64,000 nucleotides of DNA from Saussurea involucrata (lineage: Eukaryota; Streptophyta; Magnoliopsida; Asterales; Asteraceae). The notes beneath the pieces are model-generated. The model was not told where the DNA came from. It worked only from the letters and a program-made list of their open reading frames with translations, and did not search any database. Shown here one piece after another: positions 33,001 through 44,406 of this stretch. Location: the NCBI GenBank assembly GCA_033807775.1, contig CM066318.1, forward strand, positions 86,900,879 to 86,964,878, written 5' to 3'. Position 1 is the first letter of the stretch; each line of letters opens with the position of its first letter. Both the position numbers and the translations under genes were made by a program.

Positions 33001-35153
33001 TTGATGACTTCCTAGTGTTTATGTTTCTCAAATTTCGGTTTGGATGATTTTGGGGAAGTTAGGTCAAATTGGAGTTTTGGTCAAAATGGAGATTTTGATA
33101 TAAGATGTTTGGGGAATGATTCTAAGTGCATGGACATGTATATTTAAGTTTGGAAAACTTTTGAATATAGGGTTTGAAGGAATTTCATGTGGATTCAAGT
33201 TTCTTTAAGGAGCTCTTATTGGGGTAAAATCTAGATTTAGCCCAAATCTAGCAAGGTGAGTTCAAGTTGATTTGTGAAAACATTGTACATGCCAAAAATG
33301 TTCATTTTAAAGTGTTTATGTGCTCTACATGAAAGTTATCCATTTTGAGTTATTTGGTGGGTTTTGATTATTTGAAGTGTTTAACTTTACAAATCTTATA
33401 AAACACCCACATTTGAGATTTTCGGGTAATTTGATAAATGGACATAAATGAAAGTGTTTTGATGAATTATTTCATAAATGAAGGTTATTTGGTAAAAATG
33501 CACGTTTAGTGTTTGTTGGAAATATGCATAGATTGTGTTATGGTACGCTTTGAAATTATGATCGTGTGAGTCTTTGGATTTTCGTAATTCCCGTCCTTGC
33601 GAACATTTTGGAAATTGTAAACCTTTTGGTTTGGGGGAAAAGATATATTTTGAGTATTTTGATGAGTAAATCTTAGTATTAATATTTTAACAATTTATCT
33701 TACGAGTGTAAATCTTTTGTATAAATGCACCTTGTGGGTGTTTTGGAAAATGATTTATCTTAACCAAGAGTTGTGTGAAGTTATTTATGTTTATGGAGCA
33801 TGTTTCACATAAACGTGGGGTATTTACGTTTTATTGCATTTTATGACTTTTAACAAATAGTCTTTTGATTAATTGAGCTTGTGGCTTGATATTTGATTAT
33901 GTTGAGTTTTGGGGACATTTGTCCAGTTTTGATAGCTCAACGTAGAGCTTTGGTCATGATTTATATTTATTTGAGAATTACATGTTTTGAATGAGCTAGT
34001 TCATTCGGTTGAAGTCATGTAATGTTTTAGACCTTATTGTTATGGATCCATAGGCACTTGAGTTTTTACGTTCAATGATGGGACGCTAGTTTCCCCTATT
34101 GTAGCACATAATAGGCATCGGGTTTCATGATACGTAAGGTGTGAGCCTATACGGTCGGACATTATCTCATGAGCAGTAAGGTGTAACTCCAATGTGCTAA
34201 TTGTTTTCTTGGTTTAGATAACTGAATGTATAGACCTAGAGGGGTTGAAGTTGATATTCCATGAGGATAAGCTTTAAGTAGTTGAGTTCGACATCCAATA
34301 CGTGTATAATCCATGCGTCTTATTTTATTACATAGATATGTGACCTACTTTTGTGTTCCATCACGTGCAATGTAATTGGGTCTCCCCCGTCATCGAAAGG
34401 TTTTGTTTTTGGTATTGAGTTTTATTATCCATGTTTTCGGTGACATTTTATATTTGAAGATTATTATCTATGAGTTATGAGTTGAGTATTATGCCCCGTC
34501 CGTTTTTGGATGTTCGGGATGTAAAGTTTTGCTCACGATTTAATAGTTTGGGAGTTCATTTACTAATCACGTTTGGTGAGTTTTGGGTTGAGTTTACTTG
34601 ACGAATGAATGTTTTATACTGGGGTTTCGTCTTTAAAAGGGTGCGTATTGGAAAATGTCTATATTGGTGTTGCCATCACCTAAAATCACATTTATCGGAA
34701 AACGGGTGGTTCTCATATTTAAAGTAAATTATTTTGGATTCCATAGTTTAAGATGCACTCGTTTTTAACGATTTATATATACATGATGAAAACTCTTGAA
34801 CTTACTAGGCATTAGCCTAACCTTTTTATTTGTCGGCATGTGCAACATGTTCCGATTGGAGAATAGTTCTAGTGACACCGTGAAGGGGTGAGAGCTAGTT
34901 GTATGCATGGGAAAGGATTAACTTGGTGAAGTCTTCCGCATTTAATTTGGGAATAGCAATGTATATTTGGGATGAGTAACACCGACCTCTTTAGTCTTAG
35001 TATGCGACTTAAGCTATTGAATGTTGGCATTAATTTTATGTTTTAAAGTGGAAGTTTTTTTAGGATGGATTTGTAGAAATGATTTTTTCCTTTATTTGGT
35101 TATTTTGTCGAAGTTCTTAATTAGTTGCTCTTTCCAAATTTGAGGGTGTTACA
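33001..35153 (+). repeat. Probable Tekay-like LTR remnant, left end unresolved
   Basis: Ends GGGTGTTACA at 35153, the usual end of Tekay/Del-group LTRs. About 350 bp upstream it contains CTTACTAGGCATTAGCCTAACC, comparable to the CACTAGGC...CTAACCC block of the LTRs at 36264-37795 and 60581-62178. No coding capacity, and no matching start or target duplication was found. Confidence 0.4.
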
Positions 35154-36263
35154 AGATTGGTTTCGACAACAACACAGGTGGAGTTTTGATTATAGATGGC
35201 AACAATGGTGGATAGATTCTTCTCCACTAACTCCCCCATTTTATGCCATGATTCTAATGGATGTTTATCATGAGAATCATTTTGGTAAAGATTTAGAGGA
35301 AGTAAGGAGTATAAATTACGATCCCCATCCTTTCCGTTATCCGTTTTCGTTACCCTTTAGCGACCTCATCGTTGCTTCTATAACCACCAATTATCGATCA
35401 TTGGCTTTTACACAACCATCACCGTCATGCCATTGACGCCTCGACAACCACCATCTTACTCATTGTCAATAATTTCGGTTAACACAACCACCACCATTAG
35501 TTTTTTTCCTTGATCTTAAACCTGCATATTTTCACATGAACCATTAAGAACTATTAGAGAAAGTTGCCTTTGACCATGTGAAATCATTTCACACTCCTAC
35601 AATGATTACAACATTGATTCCACACACAAAACGAGAAGTTGGTGTTTTTAACTGGATAAGAGGGGCTCTGGTGATGAAGGTCAAAGGAGGGGAGAGAGAA
35701 GGGGCGAAGGGATAGGAGGTGTTGTAATATGTATTCTCATATATATATATATATAATCATTTATTATTTGATTAAAAAATAAGCTCAAAAATAGTTAAAG
35801 ACTATATTGCGCCTGGCTTAGGGCATTATTCAACAGAGTTAGGCTTGAGGATTGAAAATGGAAACACATGAATCCATAGAAACAAAAAAAGAAGGTTTTA
35901 AAAGTTGGTGACAATAACAACAAGAAACAATAAACCCCAGGGACGAAAAAAGAAAATTTTAAAAACCGGTGACAAAGACAGCAAGAAACAACAAATCCCA
36001 GTGACGTAAATCGTAGTTAACTCTATTTATTATGACTAATTAAATTACTTAGTCCAGTAAGACATGTATGGTCCAAGTCTACAAAAATATGTAGGTAGCC
36101 CTTTTAGAAACTTAAATTTTGGTCCTTGAGAATTAAGATTTAGTGAAAAGTCTAAAAATGGAACACAAATTTTAATAAGTAGCCATTTTTAGAGAAACTC
36201 AAGTTTTGACCAACATGATCTTTCTCTAGAGACCATATATAACTTACTATAGAGTCATATATG
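35154..36263. other. Intergenic stretch, no gene recognised
   Basis: Contains an isolated (TA)n run at 35741-35756 and a short diverged direct repeat (AAGAAACAAYAAAYCCCAG, near 35920 and 35984). Nothing coding is supported. Confidence 0.4.
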
Positions 36264-37795
36264 TGTAACAACCCTTGTCCACAAATCTGAATATTTTGGA
36301 AATTGGGGGCTAGGTTGTGAAATGTGAAACTTCAAGGACTGATGATCAATTTCAGAGGAATAAAACCCTCCAAAAACCCTTGTTCTTGGCATAATACGTA
36401 TTGTGGAGGCTTGAGAGACTTAGTGAGAAAGAAACCCGATTCTTCACTTGGAGCTTGGTGCAAGAAGAATTCAAGGCTAGGGCTTTTTTTTCTTTCTCAA
36501 GGTAAACCTTCACCTTCTTCATCGCATTGCTTGGTTTGGCTGGGTTTGTGTTTGGGACTCCTTTGAGTAACCCATTTTTATGGTTTAGTTCATATTTGTT
36601 GGAAATAGAATGTTAGATGGTGTTCTTGTTGGTTTATTGTTTCTTGTTGAGAAACCTTCACCATTTCAATGGTGTTTTTTTGGTTATGTAAAGGATTTGG
36701 AGTTTTGAATGATAAATAATGAATCATTTGATGGATTTGGTGTGATTAAATGTAGTTTTAATGTTAGTTTCTGGTTCTTAATGCTTAAGGTATCAAAACT
36801 ATCAATTTGGAAGGATTGGAACTGATTTGGGGAGGTTTGGATGTGTAATCCCTTGAGGATTTGGAAAAACGTCGTGCAGGAGTCGGACCAGTGTTCCGCA
36901 CAACTTATGGCGCGGGTAAGGGCGCGCTAAAAGCCACGCCAAGCACTGCCACCCTGAAACTCAATTTTGCTTCGATTCTCGTTTGAGGCTAGGATTGTGG
37001 CACTGTTTGAGGGATTGTCTTAAGGATCATTAGGGATGGTTTTGGGGCTTAATTAGAGGGTTTAACACGGTGGGTTCCCTTAACTCTTTTGATGCAAATG
37101 AAATGTTTTACTTAAGTTTCATTAACTGAATTTGGTTTTGAGCATCATCACATGATTTACACTTATGAGAATGTTAACCACACATGATATAAAAATGTTT
37201 ATAAATGCACATGCATTGTTTACGCGATATTATTCATTACTTGGTGTGTTGTTTTGGAGTCGGGTTGCACAGTAGGATTAGTGTACCTTGGGATCCCATA
37301 TATCCCTTGGGAGTGATTTATATACCTTATGTACATAGAATCTATTTTCTATATATATGGGAATGAGGAGTCTGCTTGGTCCCCGTAGGAAAAAGGGGAG
37401 TCGGCTTGGGCCCCGGTCGTGGATACTACCGTGAGGTAGGGATTGTCTAAGAACACTGTGCAAATACCCTTGTGTGATGTTGAGCTGTTCGATGGGATTT
37501 ATGGTGGATTTGGTTGTTGCTTTATATATATCTTGTTTAAACTATTTTGGGAGAGAATTCACTAGGCCTCATGGTCTAACCCTCGCTTTTCAAAACGAAA
37601 ACCATTTTCAGGTAAGGGATTTGGTGATGATTCTTCCAAAGGGAAGGAGAAAGTTTGAAGGCTTAGAGTCGGAGATTTAGAGATAGGTCGCTTTAGTATT
37701 GACATCTCGGCTGTGGATGTGTGTATCCGCTGTGTTATTTTGAGAATGCTTATGTTATTTTGAGATTGTTGAATTTCAGTTTTTGGGACGTTACA
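36264..37795 (+). repeat. Solo LTR, Tekay/Del group, with target duplication ATATG
   Basis: Runs TGTAACAACCC to GGGACGTTACA (1532 bp), with ATATG immediately before (36259-36263) and after (37796-37800). The block CACTAGGCCTCATGGTCTAA near 37560 is matched in reverse complement in the LTR at 60581-62178, so they belong to one family. There is no interior and no second LTR. This is the product expected from LTR-LTR recombination. Confidence 0.88.
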
Positions 37796-37873
37796 ATATG
37801 ATTTGGTAATTTTCTTATTTTCATAAGCTGATTATTTTTTCATTTAAACCTATATATATATATATATATATAT

Positions 37874-38248
37874 AGGGATAATAAATTGTAAACCTCTAAA
37901 TGTGTTTAAACTTTGGATTTCATAGGTTTTTTTTGATGAAATTGTTTATTTTGATGAACGTGTTTCATATCATTCATTTCTTGATGAAATTGTTTCATAT
38001 ATTTGTGTTTTTTATGTAAAAACGATAAAGTTTCATCAAACTGAGAAAATATATGAAACAATTTCATAGGAATGAATAAAAATATACGAAACTACATAAA
38101 AAACACAAATATATGAAACAATTTCATCAAGAAATAAATGATATGAAACAATTTCATCAAAATAAACAATTTCTTGAAACAATTTTATCAAGAAAACCTA
38201 TGAAATCTAAAGTTTACACGGAAAAAAGTTTACAAAATAGTAGGCCTC
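37874..38248. mobile_element. TA-tract element C, 375-bp foldback MITE
   Basis: Near-complete inverted repeat. GTAAAC...TTTGGATTTCATAGGTTTT on the left pairs with AAAACCTATGAAATCTAAAG...GTTTAC on the right. It carries repeated ATGAAACAATTTCAT motifs. (TA)n lies on both sides (37851-37873 and 38249-38271). Confidence 0.75.
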
Positions 38249-38255
38249 TATATAG

Positions 38256-38286
<31 letters not shown>

Positions 38287-38287
<1 letters not shown>

Positions 38288-38512
38288 GAAGGATCATGCG
38301 AGAAGTTAAACGTTATGCGAGAATGCGAGAAGTGTTTAATCATATATATGATTACACGACACGTGAGTGTGTTTAATCATATATGATTAAACGTCTATGT
38401 ATTGCCAATGTAACCTATGCTTAATCATATATGATTAAGCTTGTGTATCATATATGATTACACACTTCTCGCATTCTCGCATAAGGTTTAGCTTCTCGTT
38501 TGAACTTGCCCC
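38287..38512. mobile_element. TA-tract element D (226 bp), related to B
   Basis: Inverted ends with TTATGCGAGAATGCGAGAAG shared by both arms. The right arm reads inward GTTCAAACGAGAAGCTAAAC, matching element B's GTTCAAACGAGGAGCTTACC. It contains four AATCATATATGATT palindromes, again as in B. It is bounded by GA/(TA)n on the left and (TA)n at 38513-38529. Confidence 0.75.
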
Positions 38513-38529
38513 TATATATATATATATAT

Positions 38530-39523
38530 GAGAGGTTTCTTTTGCAAACCACCGCATTCTTAGAAACTTTGCAAACCACTTTATAACCAATCATTTCAAA
38601 ATTATTGATTATTATATATATTTAATTAATTTATTTCCGGAAGGGCTATTATGTAATTGTCTAATTTTTGTTAATTATTTTTAATAATTCCGATTTAATT
38701 ATAGTAATCCCTACAAACAAGCATCCACGTTCAAGACCTGCATAAACAAATGCATAAACAAAAACAGAAACATAAACATAAACCCAGAAAAAATCATGTC
38801 CTCTAAAACCTGTTGCAAGCGAAAATATACTATAATAGAGATTCATGATTAACAACAGATTCATGATTCATATGGACAGATTCATGGTTGCATGACAAAC
38901 TTCTTGGTTTTTTGGAATATCGACGATGAATTCGGAATATCGACGAGGAATATCGACAGATTCATGGTTGCATGCCAAACTTCTTGGTTTTTTGGAATAT
39001 CGACGATGAATTCGGAATATCGACGAGGAATATCGACGATGAATATCGACAGATTCATGGTTGCATGCCAAACTTCTTGGTTTTTTGGAATATCGACGAT
39101 GAATTCGGAATATCGACGATGAATATCGACGATGAAGGTAGTTGCATAGTTTCATGAAGATCACATGAATTTTTCTGGGTTTATGTTTATGTTTATGCAT
39201 TTGTTTATGCAGGTTTGAACGTGGATGAATTTTTGGGGTGGGTATCCGTGATTTTTGGTTGTGATATGAAAGATGAGTCATGATGAATTTTTGGGAAGTG
39301 TATCCCGTGATTTTTGGTTGTGATATCAAAGATGAGTCATTGAGTTTGTTTGACACATTTACCCTTAAGCACCTATTTTCCTTACCAAATTAATTCATGA
39401 ATTGCCAATATTTACATAAATTGCCACCGGTTTAATGTAGGCCGTGGATGATGAATATGGATGGTGATTAAGGTAGTTGCATAGTTTTTTAGAATGGGGT
39501 GGTTTGTAAAAAATACCACCCCT
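38530..39523. mobile_element. TA-tract element E, foldback with tandem repeats in the loop
   Basis: Weak outer inverted ends (GTTTCTTTTGCAAACCACC at the left; TGGTTTGTAAAAAATACCACC at the right). A strong inner inverted repeat of ~70 bp occupies about 38726-38800 and 39162-39228, containing CATAAACATAAACCCAG. The loop holds three tandem units (about 38877-39135). (TA)n on both sides. Confidence 0.7.
38877..39135. repeat. Tandem repeat of GAATATCGACGA units
   Basis: Three copies of an ~85-95-bp unit: GACAGATTCATGGTTGCATG, then TTCTTGGTTTTTTGGAATAT, then two to four GAATATCGACGA steps. Confidence 0.85.
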
Positions 39524-39546
39524 ATATATATATATATATATATATA

Positions 39547-40527
39547 GGGGCGTAATCAAATTAGGGACCTAATAAAATGAGATCCAATATAAACCAATCA
39601 TTTAACTTTATTAATTTATATAATAATAAAATGTAAAAGGTTATATTAGTAAATTAATTTCTTGACAACTAATCCCTAAAATCATGGCCTAAAATTATGG
39701 CACATTATTCTCTTCCATTCCCGTATCATTCAAAAACTTCAATATACCATCACTTTTGCAACAACATAATTCTCACAATGAACAAAATGGTAAACAAAAA
39801 GAGAAGAAAAAAAACCAAATACCTGTTGTTAAATGGCAAGAGACCCACCTTAATTCCATCTCATCTTCTAAATGCTTTGTTTTCTTTTGGTTTTTTCTAA
39901 TATCTAGATGGATCACAATGTATCAAATATTATTTACATATTTTGTGAAGGATATCACAATGTATCAAAGTTTGTTTCTTGTTGGCAAGTCCATAGTGAT
40001 ACTATTTTGCATAATGTGATACGACATGTATCCGTTTCTTGTATGTTTCGGGTGTATATATTCTTTTAACTATCTTGGGGTATCACAATGTGCATCTTGT
40101 ACATATCTTGGGAATCATAATGTTGGGGTATCACATTGTGCATCTTGTACATATCTTCGGTATCATAGTGTTGGGTACCACAATGTGCATCTTGTATATC
40201 TTGGGTATCTTAGGTATCTTAAGTACCAGGGTGTTAGGGTATCACAATGTGCATCTTGTACATATTATGGGTATCACAGTGTATCATAGTTGATTTGTGT
40301 GTTACTTGGGTATTACGTCTGAAAATTTTGGTCGGGAGAGGAGAGAGAGGGATTTGCAAAAAGACTTATTTACCTCTAAATATTATCCACAATTTTGTTT
40401 TTTGAAAAGTAATGGATAATTACCAAAATTTGTATTTTTAATGATACCATTGATTATTAAGAATATGTGTTGAGATTAGATCACACGGTTATGACAAACA
40501 ACTTAGTTCTCCCTTAAATGACCCCCT
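39547..40527. mobile_element. TA-tract element F (0.98 kb), related to G
   Basis: Ends GGGGCGTAATCAAATTAGGG (left) and GGGGGTCATTTAAGGGAGAA (right, read inward), both leading into GAGATCCAAT/GTGATCTAAT-type sequence shared with element G. It contains an imperfect GGTATCACAATGTGCATCTT array (40075-40290). It shares (TA)n tracts with its neighbours on both sides. No gene recognised. Confidence 0.65.
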
Positions 40528-40712
40528 ATATATATATATATATATCAAATGAGAACTAATTAGTTTGTGATAACCGTGAGATCCAATATGAGCCATACAT
40601 TTAAGATAATTAACATAAATTTTAAATAAATACAAAAGGGTGTTTTAGTAAATTGTTTCCCAAATCTAATTAAATCAATAAATCCTAAAATATCTCCAAT
40701 TTGTTATACCTC

Positions 40713-40756
<44 letters not shown>

Positions 40757-40758
<2 letters not shown>

Positions 40759-41421
40759 CCAATTTGTAAACAATCGCTGATGTTTTCGTCAACATCTCAA
40801 AATCAACTTCCACTTTCACGAATTGGCTAAACAAAGATTTAGCAGGAATGTCGACCCTCATCCGATTCTTTGAGATTTCGGCCAGATTCTGGTGCCGTCT
40901 ATGAGCATACCATGGTTGCACTGGCCATAGAGTTTGTCCCACGTCATCCAAAAAATGGGTGTAAGTTGTTTCTCCATCAATGGTCTCTGAAAACCCTAAT
41001 CTTTTGGTCCAGTACACACTATGACATCCCTTTCCATTCACGCTAACAATCTCCACCATGGTCGCCGGAATTGGTTTCCGGTGATGGAGGTTTTCAGGTG
41101 ATAACAGTTTCACGGCATTATATCCTTGCACGGCAAAGATTCCAGGTTCGTCCTGCTCTTCTTCCGGATAATCAGAACGAAACCTTTGACGGAATCTTTT
41201 TCTGAAGTCTTGAAAATCCGGTGGGCCGAGAAGTAGCTTTTGACTCCAACCATGCCTTTCAGTGAAGAAATCATGGTGGAATTAATGGAATGAAAAAGAT
41301 CCGTGTTTTCGTTAGTCGCTATCCATAGATACCCATCTCCCGTCATATCCATCTTTTTGGCTGTCTGAAAGAGGCAAAACTTGACGAATACCCTATAACT
41401 GTAAAACGGCAGCAACGACAT
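40757..41421 (-). pseudogene. Captured fragment of a plant glutamate receptor-like (GLR) gene
   Basis: The minus strand encodes a piece of the extracellular region of a GLR channel: A-K-K-M-D-M-T-G-D-G-Y-L-W-I-A-T, then S-L-K-G-M-V-G-V-K-S-Y-F, P-G-I-F-A-V-Q-G-Y-N-A-V, V-N-G-K-G, and W-P-V-Q-P-W-Y before the start of the second ligand-binding lobe. A frameshift near 41215 and an apparent deletion after the A-V-K-L-L motif break it. The pore and transmembrane segments are absent, so it is a fragment and not a gene. It lies between the inverted ends of element G. Confidence 0.75.
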
Positions 41422-41513
41422 TCATCAGTGTGGATTGGGAAGGAATAACTTGAACAAGAAACGGCCATTGATATGTTGCATGTAGTGGAGTCATATCGAC
41501 TAGCGAAAGAAAT

Positions 41514-41815
41514 ATGGGTTTCACATTGGTATCACAGAAGTTCTTGGGTATATACCAAAGTAATGAATGTGATGATGAATTGGTAGTAGGTATCACAATA
41601 GGTATCAAAGGGGTATCACAAAAGTTCTTGGGTATCACAATAGTAAAGATCGTGATTATGAAATGGATGGTAGTATGCATCATAATGGGTATCACAGTGG
41701 TATCACAAAAGTTCTTGGGTATCGCAATAGTAACGAACATGATTATGAAATGGGTGGAAGTATGCATCACACTAGTATCACAGTCGGTATCTCACTGGTA
41801 TCACGATTGGTATCA
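41514..41815. repeat. Iterated GGTATCACA array in element G
   Basis: Many imperfect copies of GGTATCACA, several followed by AAAGTTCTTGGGTATCAC. Similar iterations lie in element F at 40075-40290. Open frames across it are low-complexity. Confidence 0.75.
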
Positions 41816-42002
41816 TTGGAATAAGTTGGCCGGAGACCGGAGAGAGGAGAGAGGATATTTTACAATACCTAAAATGCCCATTAATTAAAATCTAAAGTCA
41901 AACATACCAAAATTAATAATTTCCTAATTTATAGCTTGATTTGTGGCTGAAATTGGATCTCACGGTTACCACAAACTAACTAGTTCTCCCTTGAATGGCC
42001 CC

Positions 42003-43535
42003 TATATGTATATATATGTATATATATATATATATGTATAGATATATAGACTCATCCATTTGTTAACCAAGAGATTAGTGTTAATTTTGTTAACCAAATG
42101 CGTAAATCAAATTTCACCAAATATTTTGTTTCATCCATGTTTGTTACATGTATGGAGGGCTTTTTTGTAAAAATTTTTAAGATTTGAAAATAGAAAAAAA
42201 TCGTACAATGCATATCTTCCTTAATTATATCAAAGACTAGCTGAGTACCCGCGCAATGCAGCGGGATGTAATATTCAAATAAATATAAGAAATAATATAA
42301 CAATGCAAATGTGTTTTTGCCATATAAACCAAATTGATTAGTGGATTGGATCGAGTGGTATTACCCAACTTTTACCAATGGTGGTATAGATATACACAAT
42401 ATAGAGATTTATCGTCATAAATAACACTTTAAAAAACGTTGTGGCTTATCTTAAAGCCTACAGCTGGAGGCTCACATCATTTATAACTTTAGTAATCAAT
42501 TGTTTATTACATGGCATTCAAACACATTTAAAAATATGTATTGAAATCTATGGAATTATATATGACTAATGTCAATTTTTTGTTTTTAACACTTCTTCTT
42601 AAATATTTTATAATATAAAATAGATTATCAAAATAACTTATCACCTGCAAATAGATGAGTCACAATCATCCCACAAGACAAAATAACATACATGAAATCC
42701 TTTTTCTTATTCAAATATCCACAATGTCATCCATTACCAACATCTACAAAAGGTAACATAAGTCACGGTTGAAACTTTCTCGTTTATCTTACATACATAT
42801 CTCCTCCATATCACACACTAAGGCCAAAATACATAAGAAAAATAATATATGAACGAAAAGAAAAGAACATCGACAACATTAATTGTATCTTGTTGTTTCG
42901 GTATGATTTAAGCATCAACAACCTTGCTAGTAGTGGAAGAAGCAGTTACAACCGAATTACTATTTTTGGTCTCGTATTCTTTCGCTGCTGTCTTGATGCT
43001 GCAGTGAGGGAGAAACAAGTGTTTTGCAATTTCTATGCAATATTATCAACTATCAAAACAATATTTCAAAACCATGTACTGCAACCACCAGTCCACATAC
43101 ACCCAAAGAAACTTTCCTTTCAATAGATAAGTAACATACAAATCAAAAGCCCCTAACGAAGAACTTACATGCTCAAGAAACACCCAATCATAATTGTGGA
43201 ATGTGCAAAATTTAGAATAGTCCTTTCTCTTGTGGGGTGCAATCAAGATCATGGCTAGCTATTCTGGGTTGAAAGGTGCGTTTTTTCTCCATCTCTTGAG
43301 TGTTTTAGGGTTTGAATGATTGATCGATTGTTGTTATTAGAAAATCTAGACAGTTAAAATTTTAAAAACAATAAAGAACAAACAGGTTGGAGCAAAAAAA
43401 CCAAGCAGAAGTAGAGAAACCAAATCATTGGAAGTTTGAGAATTGAGATCAGAAACCTTACCTGTTGTGAAGCAAACCAGATTTCCAGAAGCAACAGATA
43501 GAGAAACCAAATTGTTGGAGTCTTGATGGAGGTGC
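42003..43535. other. Intergenic stretch, no gene recognised
   Basis: Starts with an imperfect TA tract (42003-42050). A small hairpin-like ACCCGCGCAATGCAGCGGG lies at 42248-42266 after CTAGCTGAGT, a sequence style often seen at the ends of plant repeats. A 68-codon minus-strand frame at 43046-43252 has normal composition but no recognised family. Confidence 0.4.
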
Positions 43536-43640
43536 CACTACTACAGAAAAGGGTTTTTTACGCGGTTGTAAAGGGTTTTTTTACACGGTTTTGGAACCGT
43601 GTAAAAGCCCACCGTGTAAAAAAGTGCGAGATTTCCAGAA
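43536..43640 (+). mobile_element. CACTA (En/Spm) element terminus, partner end not found
   Basis: Begins CACTACTACAGAAAAGG, followed by clustered subterminal repeats TTTTACACGG/CCGTGTAAAA in both orientations. This is the standard structure of a CACTA transposon end. No CTGTAGTAGTG partner is visible to the right, so the element is truncated or disrupted. Confidence 0.75.
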
Positions 43641-44065
43641 TTCGTAATAGCCAAAATATTGTTTTAATAGCCATAATTCGTAATAGCCAAAATATATAGG
43701 AGGAAGAAGGGGTTGATTATTCAGTTTCCTTTAATAACGGTCTTATTTTTGGGGCTTAATAGTTTTTAATAGCCAAAATATTGTTTTTAATTTCTAGCCA
43801 AAATATTGGTTTTAGTAGCCAGAATTTGTAATAGCCAAAATATATAGGAGGAAGAAGGGGTTGATTATTCAGTTTCCTTTAATAATGGGCTTATTTTTTG
43901 GGCTTAATAGTTTTTAATAGCCAAAATATTGTTTTTAATTTCTAGCCAAAATATTGTTTTTAATAGCCGAATTCGTAATAGCCAAAATATATAGGAGGAA
44001 GAAGGGGTTGATTATTCAGTTTCCTTTAATAATGGATTTATTTTAAGGGCTTAATAGATACTAAA
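43640..44065. repeat. Tandem repeat, ~148-bp period, three units
   Basis: Each unit contains AATAGCCAAAATATATAGGA and GGTTGATTATTCAGTTTCCT (about 43683, 43831 and 43978). Minor AATAGCCAAAATATTG sub-repeats lie between. It follows the CACTA terminus and may be internal to it. Confidence 0.85.
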
Positions 44066-44390
44066 AGTAAAAAAAAAAACTCAAAATTTGATGCAAAATC
44101 AAACACAAAATTAATGCAAAATCAAACTCAAAATTAACGCAAAAGGAAATCACGTTTCAAAATTAATGCAAATAAAACCTACTCATAATCTCATTCTTTA
44201 TAACAGGAGTAACAAAAATCCAATAAGAGCGGATTAATTGAATGACTAACCCAAATCTTTCAGCTGATTAACTCGAGTTAAGGAAATGTTTTTTAAGGAA
44301 ATTACGTTTCAAAATTAATGCAAAAAAAATTAATGTTTTTTAATTGAAATCAGAAATGTTTTTTTAAGGAAATTACGTTTGAAAATTAAA
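44066..44390. other. AT-rich spacer
   Basis: Repeated CAAAATTAATGCAAA phrases; no gene. Confidence 0.4.
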
Positions 44391-44406
44391 TGCAAAGTCA
44401 CCAAGG

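Larger units (their letters stand above)
40546..42002. mobile_element. TA-tract element G (1.46 kb) carrying a glutamate-receptor-like fragment
   Basis: Inverted ends share GAGAACTA, GTTTGTG and TAACCGTGAGATCCAAT on both arms, flanked by (TA)n at 40528-40545 and an imperfect TA tract from 42003. Inside are a CT microsatellite (40708-40752), a glutamate-receptor-like fragment (40757-41421) and iterated GGTATCACA (41520-41815). Confidence 0.75.

Noticed and set aside
35125..35436. A 103-codon + strand frame after the LTR remnant
   Set aside because: No recognised family, no supporting exons, composition not distinctive.
40685..41421. A functional host glutamate receptor gene
   Set aside because: Only part of the ligand-binding region is present, with a frameshift and deletion, and it lies between transposon ends.
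42248..42266. Helitron 3' hairpin
   Set aside because: The CCCGC...GCGGG hairpin is suggestive, but no CTRR end at the right distance, 5' TC end or Rep/helicase coding could be identified.
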